Assembly: GCA_910589415.1 (NCBI GenBank) | Contig: OU342638.1 | Coordinates: forward strand, 14,052,014 to 14,116,013 | Origin: Malachius bipustulatus | Taxonomy: Eukaryota > Arthropoda > Insecta > Coleoptera > Melyridae | Reading direction: 5' to 3' | Length of the DNA stretch: 64,000 bases | Part shown: in pieces, positions 21,350 to 33,317 of the stretch | Position numbering within the stretch: the stretch's first letter is position 1 | Layout of the letters: each line of letters begins with the position of its first letter | Notes under the pieces: generated by a model | The model's input: only the letters and a program-made list of their open reading frames with translations | Database searches by the model: none | Told to the model about the DNA's origin: nothing | Translations under genes and position numbers: made by a program

Positions 21350-21502
21350 CTTATTCCGGAAAGCGTATAATGACCCCATTATAAGGGCTGTATGTTGAAA
21401 AGAGTGCTATTTTGGAAATAGATAATTTCGGTTAAACCAGGATATTTTTGCCTCGAGAATCAGTGGTGGAACGTTCGTGTTACCTTTTAGGGACACCCTG
21501 TA
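21350..21502. repeat. Right arm of the foldback family opened at 13463
   Basis: It ends ACCTTTTAGGGACACCCTGTA. Read in reverse it matches the left arm (TACAGGGTGTC.CTAAAAGGTA, CTGGTTTAACCGA, ACAGCCCTTATAA). Confidence 0.75.
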
Positions 21503-21917
21503 TACATGATCAAGCAGACTAGTTTGTGAATAAATGTTTATTAAAAAAATGCAAACTTATTTACATACCGGTAATAGAAGCATATTTAATATTACTAGTT
21601 ACTACTCGTTACTACTTAACGATAATACTACCTAAATTACGATTCTCTTCAAAAACTGGTATAACCGCTATGCGAAATCCACTTTTGAAAGTACCATACA
21701 TTTTTTTATAACAATTAACAACATTGCATTACAAGAACCGTGACCAATCGTCGAGAAAACGATGATTATGGATTATTGTCGACCGTATTAGTATATTGTT
21801 CAGCGAGCATGATAAGTAATAATGGCTATTATTCACGAAAATGAAGGTTACAAAACGAGCCGTCTGGTGAGTTTCGTAAATCATCCAGGGGAATCATAGC
21901 CCTTATATTTCCCTGTG

Positions 21918-21985
21918 AATATAATAATGATAATAAATAATAATAATAAAAAATAATAATAATATAAAATAATAATAAAATTCTT
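21918..21985. repeat. AAT-rich microsatellite
   Basis: Imperfect (AAT)n/(AATAAA)n run in an AT-rich gap (21503-22180) that holds no gene I can support. Confidence 0.7.
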
Positions 21986-22169
21986 CTTGAAAACTTGAAA
22001 ATAATCAATTCAAGTCCAAACTTACATGCGCTGATCCAGAAAACCGTAATAATGAACACTTGCCACATGGTCAGAAAATTCCTTCAAGAAGAATAAACAG
22101 TCAAGTTGTTTTGATCAGATCCGCAACTTGATACAAAAAACAACTAATTAAGAAGTTGAGATAAAAATG

Positions 22170-22286
22170 GTAATAGTGATGATGATAATAATAATAATGG
22201 TAATAATAATAAGACTCTCAGTGAGATATTATTATTATTATTATTATCTCGGTGGTATCTCAGTGAGATATTTTGGGACTCCGCGA
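22170..22286. repeat. (TAA)n/(ATT)n microsatellite preceding an R4/Dong-like fragment
   Basis: Imperfect TAATAATAA units are followed by GACTCTCAGTGAGATATTATT and then TATCTCGGTGGTATCTCAG, with GTGAGATATT occurring twice. The retroelement-like sequence that follows begins at about 22287. Confidence 0.6.
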
Positions 22287-23285
22287 ACCCTAGTTACCTG
22301 GCAGGAGGTATTAAATGCAACCTGCGTCGGCAGATAACAATGAAAATTTCAAATAAAGACAATTATACCGGCTCGGACGTCGCCCGAGTTAACAAAGTCG
22401 CATTTGTGAGTTACTCAAGTTCGCAGAATCGGCTACAGTCTCCCTTGGAATCCGGTGGAGAAAGCAGCGCCGGCCCAAGTGTCGCTACTGCAATGCCACC
22501 ACACCTATTAGAGCCAGCACCAGCTTACCACACCCAAACTGACCCTGTTGTTTCTACCGGACTATATCCAGAGATCCCCTAACGCGGGAAAACCCAGGGA
22601 GCACATGAAGTGGACAACTGATATCAAGAACTTTATCATGCGCACCTGTAACACGATTACAAAACTAGAAACAGACATGACACAAGACAGAATGATACAT
22701 CTTACACAGGAAATTCACACAGCAGCATCCAAAAGTACAAGTCACAGAACAGACAATAGCTGATTAAAGAAGAGCAATCATAACACGTAATCTTATTCAA
22801 CGCACAACACTAGAGAGCATAAAACAACAGGTTCTTAGGGAATTTCAACAGCAACAAACTTATCCAGACACAGAAATAGAAGAAACAACAAATACACCTT
22901 AGGAAGACAACACCCTCACAACATTAATCCATAACGCCCCGGAAAAAATAGCAAGCATGCAAGAAATCATAAATACCGCAACCATCGAAAATCTTAAATA
23001 TATGTATACTACAGGCAACCTTGCTGGAGTTCAAAGGGACATCTAAGTTCATCTAAGCTCGAAAAAACACTACAGTACATGAATGAAGTCATACTCCCAC
23101 AATATATACATGAAGATTCCACAATAGAAGATACACTAATACACTAATACATATTGTGCAGCAGTAACTGTTATCAGGCCAGGCCCAAACATTTTTAAAG
23201 GAATTAAACTGAAATTTTACAGTAGAAATGCTAATGAAAGACTGAGACTGTGCCAAATAAAGGAAGCGGAATATACATTTTTGGA
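22287..23285 (+). pseudogene. R4/Dong-like non-LTR retrotransposon N-terminal fragment
   Basis: It starts near CTAGTTACCTGGCAGGAGG. The first frame (22340-22582) is Ser/Pro-rich, and the second (22548-22763) reads EHMKWTTDIKNFIMRTCNTITKLETDMT, a pattern I associate with the N-terminal part of R4/Dong-type ORFs. Further blocks appear in broken frames up to about 23270 (FKGIKLKFYSRNANERLRLCQIKEAEYTFLESP in two frames). No reverse transcriptase or endonuclease is present. The fragment stops where a minus-strand R1-like element begins. Assignment rests on memory of the family pattern and on the TAA microsatellite before it. It is non-functional. Confidence 0.5.
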
Positions 23286-26200
23286 ATCACCGTAATCACC
23301 TCAGCCTCATAGGCTTATTATGCGTACCCCGTTTTCTTCATTTTACCAATTCCGTCAGTCTGGTCACTTGAAGTAGTTTGTACAACCCCATCAATGGATG
23401 AGTGTCATATTCTTCCGGACTCATATTTGGTTGTCGGTAAGGGAGATAATACAGTTCCCTGTGGGCACCCCCTCGCTACCTGGGACTCCATGGCCTCCCC
23501 CAACAGGGATGTACATATCAATCTATTTTTCACCATGCATACTATCCACCTGCATATTGTTGCATTAATTGCGCGATTCCTCAATGCATTGGAGATTGTT
23601 TGTAAGGATGTGTTATAAAACTTCTATATCCAAAAAAGCACACAATAGTTAATAATAGTTAACAATTTTATTCTTTGTGTATTATGGCGTATTCAACCTT
23701 TTCCCCCGATTGATGTAAAGCTGATTCCGGTAATTTTTCCGTTCTATATGCATGTTGGTCTTGATGAAACGATCTGTTTCCCAAGACGTCATCGCTTATG
23801 TACCTATCTCGCAGTTTTTCTAAAGTCTTCAGTAAAAAGGACATGATATTTGTTGGTCTTAAAGATTTCGTCCCTTACTGTCCTATTTTCCTAGGTTTAG
23901 GTTTATAAATTACTCTAATTAGGATCCATCAGGCTTTAGGTGTGTGTCCCAATGCAAGACTGCCCCTGAGGATCAAACATTACCACTGAATCAGAAGGTT
24001 TGGTCTTTTCTGCGACATTATTGGGTAAAAATGTCATCCATACCTGGCGATTTGTAGTGTTCAAAAGAGTTTATCGCCCCTTTGATTTTGTTCTCGGTTA
24101 TCACCAATTTCACAACCTGCCAACTCTCTCTCGAGATCCTAGAAAATGGACCTTGAGTAGTTCCCTCATTGTGTCCTCTCCCGTTTCTGTATATTAGCCA
24201 CTCTCCGTCTTCACGCCGTGAATGCAGCTTTGGGATTGCTTGGGATGAGAATGGAGTATTTTATGGAATCTAGGATATTTTTGCTAGACTTCTTCAATAT
24301 CCTTACAATTCTTGCTCCATGACTCTCTTTTCGATTTCCTAGAGTTTTTTGTTGTATTCTTTTAGAGCCTTTCTGTATATCTTCCACTTGTTTGTTTCCT
24401 TCGCTTTGTTGAAGTGTCCCCTTTGTGTAGCTAGGTTTTCGCTCCACCAGGGCACATTCCGTTGGAGTTCCTGCTGACGATGAGACAGTTGCTGTTGTAG
24501 GCCGAAGTGATTTAAATTTTTTTATAGCATCCTGTACTTGCTCTACTACCTTGCCTTTCCATTTATTGTAAAGTGTATATGTCTATGATCCGAGCAACTC
24601 ACCTCGTCAGACACATGCCAGTTTTTAACATAGCTCCTACATATGGTGTAGCTATAGTTATGTCTATGACCTCCTTACGTCTTGAGTTTACAAAAGTTGA
24701 TTTATTTCCTACACTCAATATTTCTAGATTGTTTGCCATTGTAAGCTATTGTAGTAGTGACTCACTCTTTCGTGGGTGTTTGTGCTTCCCCAAGTTGTAT
24801 GCTATCCCTTGGTACCGCACCAGATGATCAGCTATGGTCCTTTTACCCCGCAGTCTCTCATCAGTTTTTCTACCTCCTTATACAGCTGATCCAAGAATTA
24901 TCGTCCTCGACAAATTCCTGCTGCCTGTCCTGATTTTTGGTACCGTTAAGTCCCCGGAAAAGGATTTATTAGCGGAAGTATTTTAAGCCTTTATTGATCC
25001 AAGCTTTTTGAATAAGGGCCACCTCAAATTCCCCCGTTGCCGCAGCAATGTCAGCTGATTCTACCCTACTGTGCTGGATGTTAACTTGAAGGACACTGAT
25101 TTTGCCCGCCATCAAGTCCCTTCAACACCCGGAAAGTCATCCTTCCGAGGTTGTAGTGCGTTCGGAACCGGGATCTCTCAGGCGTTCTGAACGACTCTTC
25201 GTCTATTGAGAAGGCCCTTCTCTGTTTATTTTTTTGCTGAGTTTCAGGCAGCTTCTCACGTTTAGACCTGGATTTTTCATGTCCTTACTGGTTCCTCTTC
25301 TTTCTCTGTCCCTGTGATGACGACCAGAACCCTCGGTCTCTCAGGAAGGTCTTTGGTCTCAACTGTTTTCAAGGCCGCCCCTTCACAAAGCCCGTCCAAC
25401 TTTCCCCAAGAGTCAGGTTTTCGTGTGTGCCTTTGCGCAGTGCATTCATAGAACCTCTCCTCTAAACGTTAGTTTTTCGAATTGTAATGAACTGTTGCTC
25501 CCCGAGGGTATGCTATCCATCACATCTACTAGTTTTTTCTGGATCAGTTTTTCATTCCCCTGATCCAGTGTGACTTCAGGATGACGTTTGTCTATCACGG
25601 CCATCCTAATTCCAGTAACTGTCTCACTGTAGCTCCCCTTAGATTTCGTCGTCTTACTGGGTCCCTTGCCAGTCAGTGTTTGACCACTGTTGCCCTTTGC
25701 TCTCTTTGAGGTTTGGGGTGGAGTTTTAGAGTCCCCCCGAGATCTTTTCTCATTCTTCGGTTTTTACCTTTTTCCTTTGCTGGTGGTTGGACGTTTTTCA
25801 GTCCATGTCCCAATAGCAATTTTTTTGTTATTTTCGGAGTCTTTGTGTCTGGGAGCTCGGAAGTCTTTCTTTCCTTTCTTTTATTATCTGCAGTTCAATA
25901 TTGCTAATCATTGCAGATATTGTATCGGCGGTTCCAGTTGTTCCCGCCGATGCTTCGCCGTCATGGTCCGATTAAACATCCTCCATGGCAGTTGTTTTTT
26001 TTTCTGCATAGTGATCTGTAAGATGTTCCATGACGTCTTTTGGCGTTACATTGTCCCCCTTCCCAGAGTCCGTGGGGTAGCGGGAGGCAGCCTGGAACTT
26101 GGTCAGAGAGGAATTATGAACCTTTGGTCCTATCCTCCTGGGGTATCTCTGTCTTTTGTTCCGCCATCATTTTTGTTGTGTATTTTTTGGCTCGCGTCTT

Positions 26201-26290
26201 ATTTCGATACCTTCCGTTGTAGGGAAGGGAATTTCCTTATCCACCACCTGGGGACGCGCTCGATGGGGGAAACATACAAAACCACACACG
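23286..26290 (-). pseudogene. R1-like non-LTR retrotransposon: 5' UTR, ORF1, endonuclease and part of RT
   Basis: Read on the minus strand from 26290: a 5' UTR containing GAGCGCGTCCCCAGG, then broken ORF1-like basic segments (around 26180-25430). An endonuclease follows from about 25000 to 24580, with LTMANNLEILSVGNKSTFVNSRR and EVIDITIATPYVGAML, then IIDIYT, close to the R1/LOA endonuclease end. Next is the basic linker at 24447-24211 (GNRKESHGARIVRILKK). The reverse transcriptase follows near 23615-23400, with RGCPQGTVLSP in broken frame (motif B). Stops and frameshifts are frequent. The 3' half is missing at 23286. The 201-codon plus-strand frame here is antisense and rejected. Confidence 0.75.
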
Positions 26291-26406
26291 AGTAAAAAGA
26301 ATATTAAAATATTAGATTCACTCAAAATTGTGCATCAAAATAATTTTTTATAATAAACAATGGCGACAAGCTCGAAGATGATATTTTGAAGTTTGTTCAT
26401 CTTTTT

Positions 26407-26565
26407 ATAGCAGACATAGTTGTTTTACTCTCATGTTTTTTTATTTTATTTTAATTATGCAACACGCATAAAATATTCATTTTTTATAGCACCCATATTT
26501 GCTTTACTCTCATGTTTCTTTTTATTTTAATTATGTAACACATAATATATTCATTTTTTATCCAG
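26407..26565. repeat. Two-copy tandem duplication, about 80 bases each
   Basis: TTTACTCTCATGTTT...TTTTAATTATG.AACAC...ATATTCATTTTTTAT occurs twice in a row with mild divergence. It lies in an AT-rich, gene-free stretch (26291-26935). Confidence 0.7.
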
Positions 26566-26935
26566 CTGTTACCTATTTAATATTAGTCTGGCAATGCACG
26601 ACCGCTTTTTTCTCCTTTTTTTCATAGCTCACGTTATACACGCAAACTGTTCCGTTGAGAAAATATTTAAATAGTGTTATGACCTTTGAAAATACACCAT
26701 TCTCGCAAAGTTTACATTTTTTTATCAACTTTAATTCGGATTCACATAATGATATAATGATTCTGTACAAATTGAATTTTTTTTCAAATTTTGCAAAATT
26801 TTGTTTTTATTTTTTTTAATTAACATTAACGTGTCTCGACAGCAATGGTCATTGACACAGATACAGCAGCGCTACATTAATTGATGTGGCTCATTGTTTT
26901 ACAAGTTAGGGTAAGTGTCTACAAGTGTACAAGAG

Positions 26936-27673
26936 TGTACAAGAAGTGTCTAAATTTCGTTGTACAACTCGGTGTCCTTGAAATAGTTTATCAAGGCTGG
27001 TAATTGATCAGGTACCCTGAGGAGTTCTTTCAGGTTTCCTTCTAACTGGTAGTTTTGTCGTGCGTCTATATAATGCACACACTTAACCAGGATATGCTTC
27101 ACCGTGAGCGGGGCGTCACATTTTGGGCAGTCTGGAGGGTTTTCAGAGTCCATCAGATATTTATGATTTAGTCGAGTGTGACCAATTCGGAGCCTGCGAA
27201 TGACTGTCTTCTCCCTTCTAGGAGTGTCGTTGGTATTCTGAAATGGTCAGTTGAGGGCTGGACCTCATGTAGTTTGATGCGTGTTTCGTCCCAATGAATC
27301 TGCCAGGAGTGGCGGGTCCTTGCAGCGAAGAGGGATTTTAAATCCTTGTAGATCTGGAATCTTATTGTGGGTCCCGTTACTTACGAGGCTTCTTTAGCTG
27401 CTCGATTGGCCGCCTGTTTCCCGGTATGCCTAGGTGTGATGGACGCCATATCAGGGTTATGGTTGTGCCCATGATTGCTAAACGCTGACAAGCGTCGTGG
27501 ATGTTTTGCACTAGAGAATGTTGCTTGTGGGTGTGCTTGATAGAGATGATGGATGATAGAGAGTCGGTACATATTGCTATCTGCTGATTGTGGTCCGAGC
27601 TTACAGAGCTCTATAAATTCCGTATAGCTCACCTATGTGGACACTTGCAGTAGGAGATAGGGTCCACTGTAGT
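26936..27673 (-). pseudogene. Minus-strand I/Jockey-group LINE: RNase H end and C-terminus
   Basis: Minus-strand frame 27153-26950 gives CPKCDAPLTVKHILVKC, a CCHC motif like that at the C-terminus of LINE A and LINE B ORF2, and ends YFKDTELYNEI. Upstream, in shifted frames around 27630-27380, RNase H blocks ICTDSLSSIQAI and WRPSHLGIPGN are visible. The element's 3' end, near 26890-26935, has imperfect GTGTACAAG repeats as a tail. At 27673 the domain is cut by a hAT transposon. The YTDAS block of the same RNase H lies beyond it at about 29285. Confidence 0.82.
27666..27673. repeat. Left 8-bp target-site duplication of hAT
   Basis: ACTGTAGT. The right side (29220-29227) is ATCGTAGT, matching at six of eight positions. 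Confidence 0.65.
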
Positions 27674-29219
27674 TAGGGGTCGCCAAGACAAGAATTCCTA
27701 TCTTGGTAACAACTTCTTGTCTTGTCTTGAGAAAAAATCAAGAAATTAAAAAAAATCTTGTCTTGAAGTTTTCTTGACATCTTATATCTTGTCTTGAGTC
27801 AAGAAATTTCAAGATCTTGAAATTTCTTGAATCTTTGAAATCAACCGGTGATTCTCATAGGTGAAAAAATCAAAAAGCTCAGAGCAAATGCAACTTAAAC
27901 TTAACAGTGCTTGCGACTTGCGAGGCCGTAAACTGTAAGAGGACTATGCCAAAATTAGATGTGCCTACAAGATGGCATTAAACCTTCGAGATGCTAACAT
28001 GGGATTTAAGTGTCAGAAATGCTTTAACTATATTTTGCGATAACATCGGAAATCTAAAAAAAAATGTAAGACATCAGATAAAGAATGGGTTCTGATCAGT
28101 AAATTTTGTCAGTACCTGAGAAGTTTCAAAACACTTCCTTCAATACTCGAAGGGGAAAAATATTGCACACTCCCATTGGTGGTAATTGGAATAAACTTAC
28201 TTTTAGACCGACTGGAAATATGGGCTCATGAACTTGATAACAAAGTTAATAGACACACTACCGATGAGCAAATAATAATTTACTGCATTCAAGCTGCGAG
28301 AGATAAAATACTGGAACACTATAACAAAACTAATTGGGTATACTGTATAGTGCTTATTTTGGATCCTCGACATAAGGTCGAAGTATTTTCCTCTTCTTCA
28401 TGGGGAAAGTTTCTGCAATCAGAGGCAGTTCAAAAATTTGGAGAACTATTTAAAGCTAGCTACTTTAATAATAATAAATCGGAGAATGATCTACAGAATC
28501 CAATACCAGAAGGACCAGAACCAGCACTGAGTCTTGAAAGAGAAAATAACGAATTTGATTTAGATATTACTTACCTATTTAAGAAAGCTAATAACGATGA
28601 TAACTCAGAATCTTGGAAACGAGCCTAGGACAGAACATTCTGAGAATATACTTGATTGGTGGAGAAGACACGAAAATGTACCCGTCCTTATCGAAAATGG
28701 CCAAGGATTTTCTCGGAATGCCAGCAACATCTGTAGGCTTTTTTCAAGAGCAGCTTTAACAATAAAGCCAAGAAACCGGCTAAGCGTTGACTCCATAAGA
28801 AGTCTGATGTGCCTTAATTCATGGCTTATGAATTCTGATCTAAAAATGAGTTAAATTTGATATTCAAAATCTAGTTTGCAGCTTTAGTTTCAACAGGATT
28901 TTCATTTATTTATTTATTTTTTATTTACATTTTTGTGTATCGTTCTAGCAAAAAATTTATGTTCAAGAAATTAAAATACTTATGTTATGCTGTTAAAGTA
29001 TGTTATATTTTCCACAAATAAATACGTTTTAGCGTTTTCATTGTTCGTCAAGAAATATCAAGATTTCTTGTTTTCTTGACAAGGAAGAAATCTTGGTATT
29101 GACATAAAATTTCTTGTCCTGTCTTGAAATCTAAAATTACTTCTTGTCTTGATCTTGTCTTGAAATCAAGACAAGATCAAGACAAGATCTTGAAATTTTC
29201 AAGAACTTGGCGACCCCTA
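27674..29219 (+). mobile_element. hAT-superfamily DNA transposon, internally deleted
   Basis: The TIRs are TAGGGGTCGCCAAG on the left and CTTGGCGACCCCTA on the right, perfect over 14 bases, with an 8-base near-duplication outside. Both ends (about 27690-27840 and 29045-29205) are packed with CTTGTCTTG/CAAGACAAG words in either orientation, the sort of subterminal repeats that hAT transposases bind. The interior keeps only the C-terminal two thirds of a transposase gene in broken frames. It interrupts the RNase H region of a minus-strand LINE and therefore arrived later. Confidence 0.92.
27940..28857 (+). pseudogene. hAT transposase remnant
   Basis: hAT transposases excise and insert the element, using an RNase H-like fold and a C-terminal dimerisation domain. 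Open pieces: 28176-28628 (150 residues) with WVYCIVLILDPRHKVEVF, resembling the ATILDPRxK motif, and 28597-28854 in another frame with ILDWWRRHENVPVL and LFSRAALTIKPRNRLSVDSIRSLMCLNSWL, the hAT C-terminal dimerisation region. Upstream, near 27940-28170, broken frames show a KLDVPT-like block. The N-terminal BED zinc finger and first catalytic region are not found. A frameshift near 28610 separates the two main parts. Confidence 0.88.
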
Positions 29220-29227
29220 ATCGTAGT
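29220..29227. repeat. Right 8-bp target-site duplication of hAT
   Basis: ATCGTAGT; see 27666-27673. Confidence 0.65.
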
Positions 29228-31660
29228 AGTGCTGCGCTGTGTTGAGAGGTCACTTAGCAGCCAACGCCTGATTCGGATTTGGAAGCATCTGTATACAGGA
29301 CCTTATCAAATATTGAATTGTTGATAATATCTTGGAATGATTGTCTCAGGAGCTCATTTGAGGTACCGTGTTTAGGGTAGTTACTGAGAGAGGTGTTGGT
29401 GTTTGGTAGATGTTTCAACTAGGAAGCAGTAGGTGATGTTGAAGATGGAGTTGTCATAAGGAGATCTACGTCATCGAGAAAGGAAGATAAGATTTTAGAC
29501 AGGGACTAGGTTCTGGCGGGGGGAGGGTGGTGAGTGGTTTCGTTTCGTGTACATAGTAGGAAGTAAACTGGATTATGTGGTTTGGCGGATATTTTTGCGA
29601 AGTAGGTGAGGAGAAGTTGCTGCCGTCTTATCCGGAAAGAGGTTCGTTTAGTTCTTGGTATATACTAACGCAAGTGGCTCCTGAGCAGATTCTGAGTGAC
29701 ATGTTGTGCACTGTGTCCAGTGATCTTAGGTCTGATTTGGCGACTGACATGAAGATGAAACTACCGTATTCCAGCCTAGATCGAATGAGAGCTCGGTATA
29801 CCTTCATCCGAAAGCATTCATCGGCTCCCTATTCATAGTGTGCCAATGTTTTCAGTAAATTAACCCTACTCAGGCAGTTTCTCTTGGTTTCTCTTATGTG
29901 CTGCTTCCAGTTCAGTTTTTTATCGAGTGTTAACCCCAGAATTTTGTGATGGTCGACTATTGTGAGGAGTACGCCATTAAGAGAAACTTTGGAGGTTGGT
30001 GGCCTCTGAGATCTGCTGAACTGTAGAATTTTGGATTTTGAAGGGGAGAATCGCAAGCCGATTTTAGAATCCTATTAGCTTAGTTTGTTGGTTTACTGAT
30101 TCTTGAAGTAGAGTGGATGTAGCTGATGTGCATCTCTAATGACAGTAAATGGCTCGGTCGTCTGCGTACAGTGTGCTCTTGACTGGAGGGCGGATATTCG
30201 TGCAAATGTCATTTATTGCCAGAATGAATAATGTAGGGCTTATGACTGTGCCGTTCTCCCGAATCAAGCCTAGGAGATTTTGCCGTTAGCTTTGACTCTG
30301 AAGGTACTGTCACTAAGAAAATTATTAATGAAGTGGAAAATATTCCCCGTCAACTTGAGCTTTCGCAGTTTTTTGATGAACACTGATTTGGGTATCGTGT
30401 CAAAAGCTCCTTCTATGTCGAAGATGGCAGCAATGACGTCTTGCCTCCGTGAGAAGGCGTTGGCGATGTGAGACTGTAGCAACACCAGGTTATCTATGGT
30501 GCTGCGTTTTGGTCTGAAGCCTGATTGGGCTTCTAAAATTAATTGATGTTTCTCTAGAAACCACAGGAGCTTTTTGTTTATCATCTTCTCCAAGATTTTG
30601 CAGCTGGTGCAGGTTAGCGATATTGGCCTGTAGGAGTTAACATCGTCTGACGGTTTGTCTTGCTTTTTGATAGGTAGGATAAGAGATTGGCGCCAGAGTT
30701 TTGGGAACTGTTTTGTTGACCAGATTTTGTTGAATAGTTCCAACAGTTTGATGTGACATGGGGTGGGTAAGTTTTTAATAAAGCAAGTAGGGATGTTGTC
30801 GAGACCTGCGGCTGAACTTTTGCAGCTCGCGAGAGCAGTGAGTTCATTGAGAGAAAAGGGGAGGCTAAGATCGGCAATATCTTGGGCTTCGCGGGCAGTA
30901 GGTGAGGGGGGTGTTTCAGCTAAGATGTCGTTTGGTGGGGCCGTTGATGTTGAGATTTTTTTATTTTTCTTGGAAGTTTGACGCTACGATGTTAACTATT
31001 TGATGACTGTCATTTATCAAACACCCTTGATGTGTCAGGGCGTTTGATTGTCAGTTTCAAAGTGCGTGTGGCGATCGCTCTGGAGCGCTTGAAAGTGATG
31101 AGGTTATTGTCATTTCTGACTCAGTGCAGATTTGCATGCCTTGACTGCTCTTTCACATTCTAGGTTCGACCAAAGTGTAGCTTTTCGTGAGGTGGAAGTC
31201 GAAGATTTTCCGATGTGAATTCCTGCCGCTGCTATGACGAGGTTGTTAACTGAAGAGATAAAGTTGGGGTAGGTGGCTCCTGATATATGATCGATATTCA
31301 GTTCAGTCGACGCTGTAAGTTTTCCACTTCGTCACAACATTGGGTGACTTGTTGATTGTGCTGTCGGATATGAGTATGGGGAAGTGATTGCTGTCGTAGA
31401 GGCTGTCGAGAGTTTTCCATGTGAGCCGGGCCATTAGACCAGGGGCACAGAGACTGAGGTCGATGGATGAGAAGTTGCATGATGCGATGTTGAAGCGGTT
31501 AGTATGTTTTCAACGAGTTTTCTTCTGCCGAAGGTTTTCTCTGAACCCCACATTACGCTGTGAGCGCTGTGAAAATATTCATAATTGAATCGCATAAAAA
31601 TACATGCGCGAGGAGATTTTTGTAGATTGGGCATATCTTGGACGCCTTCCACAAGTCGGG
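29228..31660 (-). pseudogene. Minus-strand I/Jockey-group LINE: endonuclease, reverse transcriptase, RNase H start
   Basis: Minus-strand order: around 31600-31440 an endonuclease segment with HSVMWGSEKTFGRRKLVENIL, corresponding to the HxxWGS motif, then IDLSLCAPGL in another frame. The reverse transcriptase follows at 30877-30270 with SYRPISLTCTSCKILEKMI, SGFRPKRSTIDNL and motif A AAIFDIEGAFD. Then 30056-29829 has KSKILQFSR and KILGLTLDKKLNWKQHI. The RNase H start KVLYTDASKSESGVG lies near 29290. Motif C was not clearly read in the intervening broken stretch. The endonuclease front is missing, so the copy is 5' truncated near 31660. The hAT follows directly and the protein continues at 27673. 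Confidence 0.85.
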
Positions 31661-33317
31661 GTGGGTGAAAGTTTTCAAGGATAGGTTAAATAGAATAATT
31701 TATACTATTATACTGAATGCAGTTGCACAGTCCGTCACAATGAAGGAGGGGATGCCATTAGGTCCCGATGTAAAAGAAGGTTAGGTTTCTTTATTGAGAG
31801 AAACACCGCAACACCGAGCTCTCATTAAAGTAGGGTATGTCGAGACATTCAGAAGCAGCGTTTTGTAAAGGGTTAGCGTCAGAGGACGCTGTAAACCTCA
31901 TTATCACTTTTGATTTCAGCACGAAGTTGGTTAAATAAATTTGAGGATTTTAAAACTTCGATCATAACATTTATTTTGGTTGGGCGCATGATTATCGAGT
32001 GAAAATTTTTACTAATTTTTCCAAAGAATCTTTAGGGGCAAAATTGAATTGGAATCTAAAATCACAGAAATCACATCAAATAAGATAATGAAGATACGCC
32101 AAAAAAGAGATATTTCGAAGCTTCGGTTGTTTTTAGCCTATTTCAGCAACGAGTAAAGCCATACAAAATTTTATTTCAGGTCCAGATTAAGCATAAAATC
32201 GTGAAACTTTCACTTAATTTAATTATCACAATCAGAGTTCTTGAGAACTTCCGAGTAAAAGACTCAATTGACGCGACTATGCCTACGAAATTAAGAAAAC
32301 CCGACTATCATTTTTAATACGCCAATTTCTTGAATTACAAAGACGTCATTGGTCGCGCTTACAAGTTATAAGACACGAGAATTAATTCAAAATTGAAGCA
32401 ACGACCTTCTGAATAAATTTCCTGTAGTTGCTTCATAATGGAGATTAGACAACTAAAACGCGGTTTCTATAATTTAGTCAGAGTTTTCTGATGGTCAAGG
32501 CTGCCGATAAACTAATTCAATACCTAATCAACCTTTCGGGTTTTCCATCACGAAGGCACGAAAAACTGAAATTGTTTAAAACATGTAAATTACTATAAAT
32601 TATATAATTATACAGGCATGATTAGCAGTTTCGCTTTTTCATGTCCATTTAAAATAATTAAAAACTAGACTGTGTGGAAACGGATCTAAATTTTATAACA
32701 ATTGTCCGCATATCATCAATATTTTCACTTGTTTTACATTTCAAGAGGCTGGCGACATCGGAAATTATAATCTTTGCATTCTCAGCTCAAAACTAAAATT
32801 AAATGATCTTATTGCAGGATATAATATCGTAAATATTTTACATTTAAATAAAATCAAATAAATAACAAAATTATCATTGAACGCTACCTTCGTTAGTCCA
32901 CGTTGACTGTGTACAAGAAGTATTGCTAGAAACGGAGTGAGCAAAGATTGATTGGTCAACCAAGTCTGCGATGTGCTTTATTAGATTTAATAAATATTTA
33001 TAAATTATAATTTTTATATCAGATTAATAAGATAATATAAAAAATAATAATATAATAAATTGATAAATCATTGAGTTAAATTCAAGTTTTATAAGCCATA
33101 GATTGCGCGGTAGATAGTCATAATTTATTAATATCTTCACTCCTGTAATTTTGGTGTGAGATGTTTATCAGATTTCAGATTTGATTAGCATTCTGATATA
33201 TTTATACCTAAATTTAATATTTATTATTAAATACGGCATTTTGGAGAACATTTATTCATATAACAGATATGAATCAAGCTATCGATGCTTTTAAAATGCT
33301 AAATTATATTGTTATTC
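31661..33317. other. 1.65-kb AT-rich stretch without recognisable features
   Basis: Short frames only (for example 32765-32959 minus), none with a motif. I saw no TIR pair, RNA gene or tandem array. Confidence 0.55.

Noticed and set aside
25690..26295. 201-codon plus-strand open frame, with overlapping 64- and 60-codon frames
   Set aside because: It is antisense to the 5' UTR and ORF1 of the minus-strand R1-like element; no motif, and hydrophobic Phe/Leu/Ser-rich composition typical of an antisense frame.
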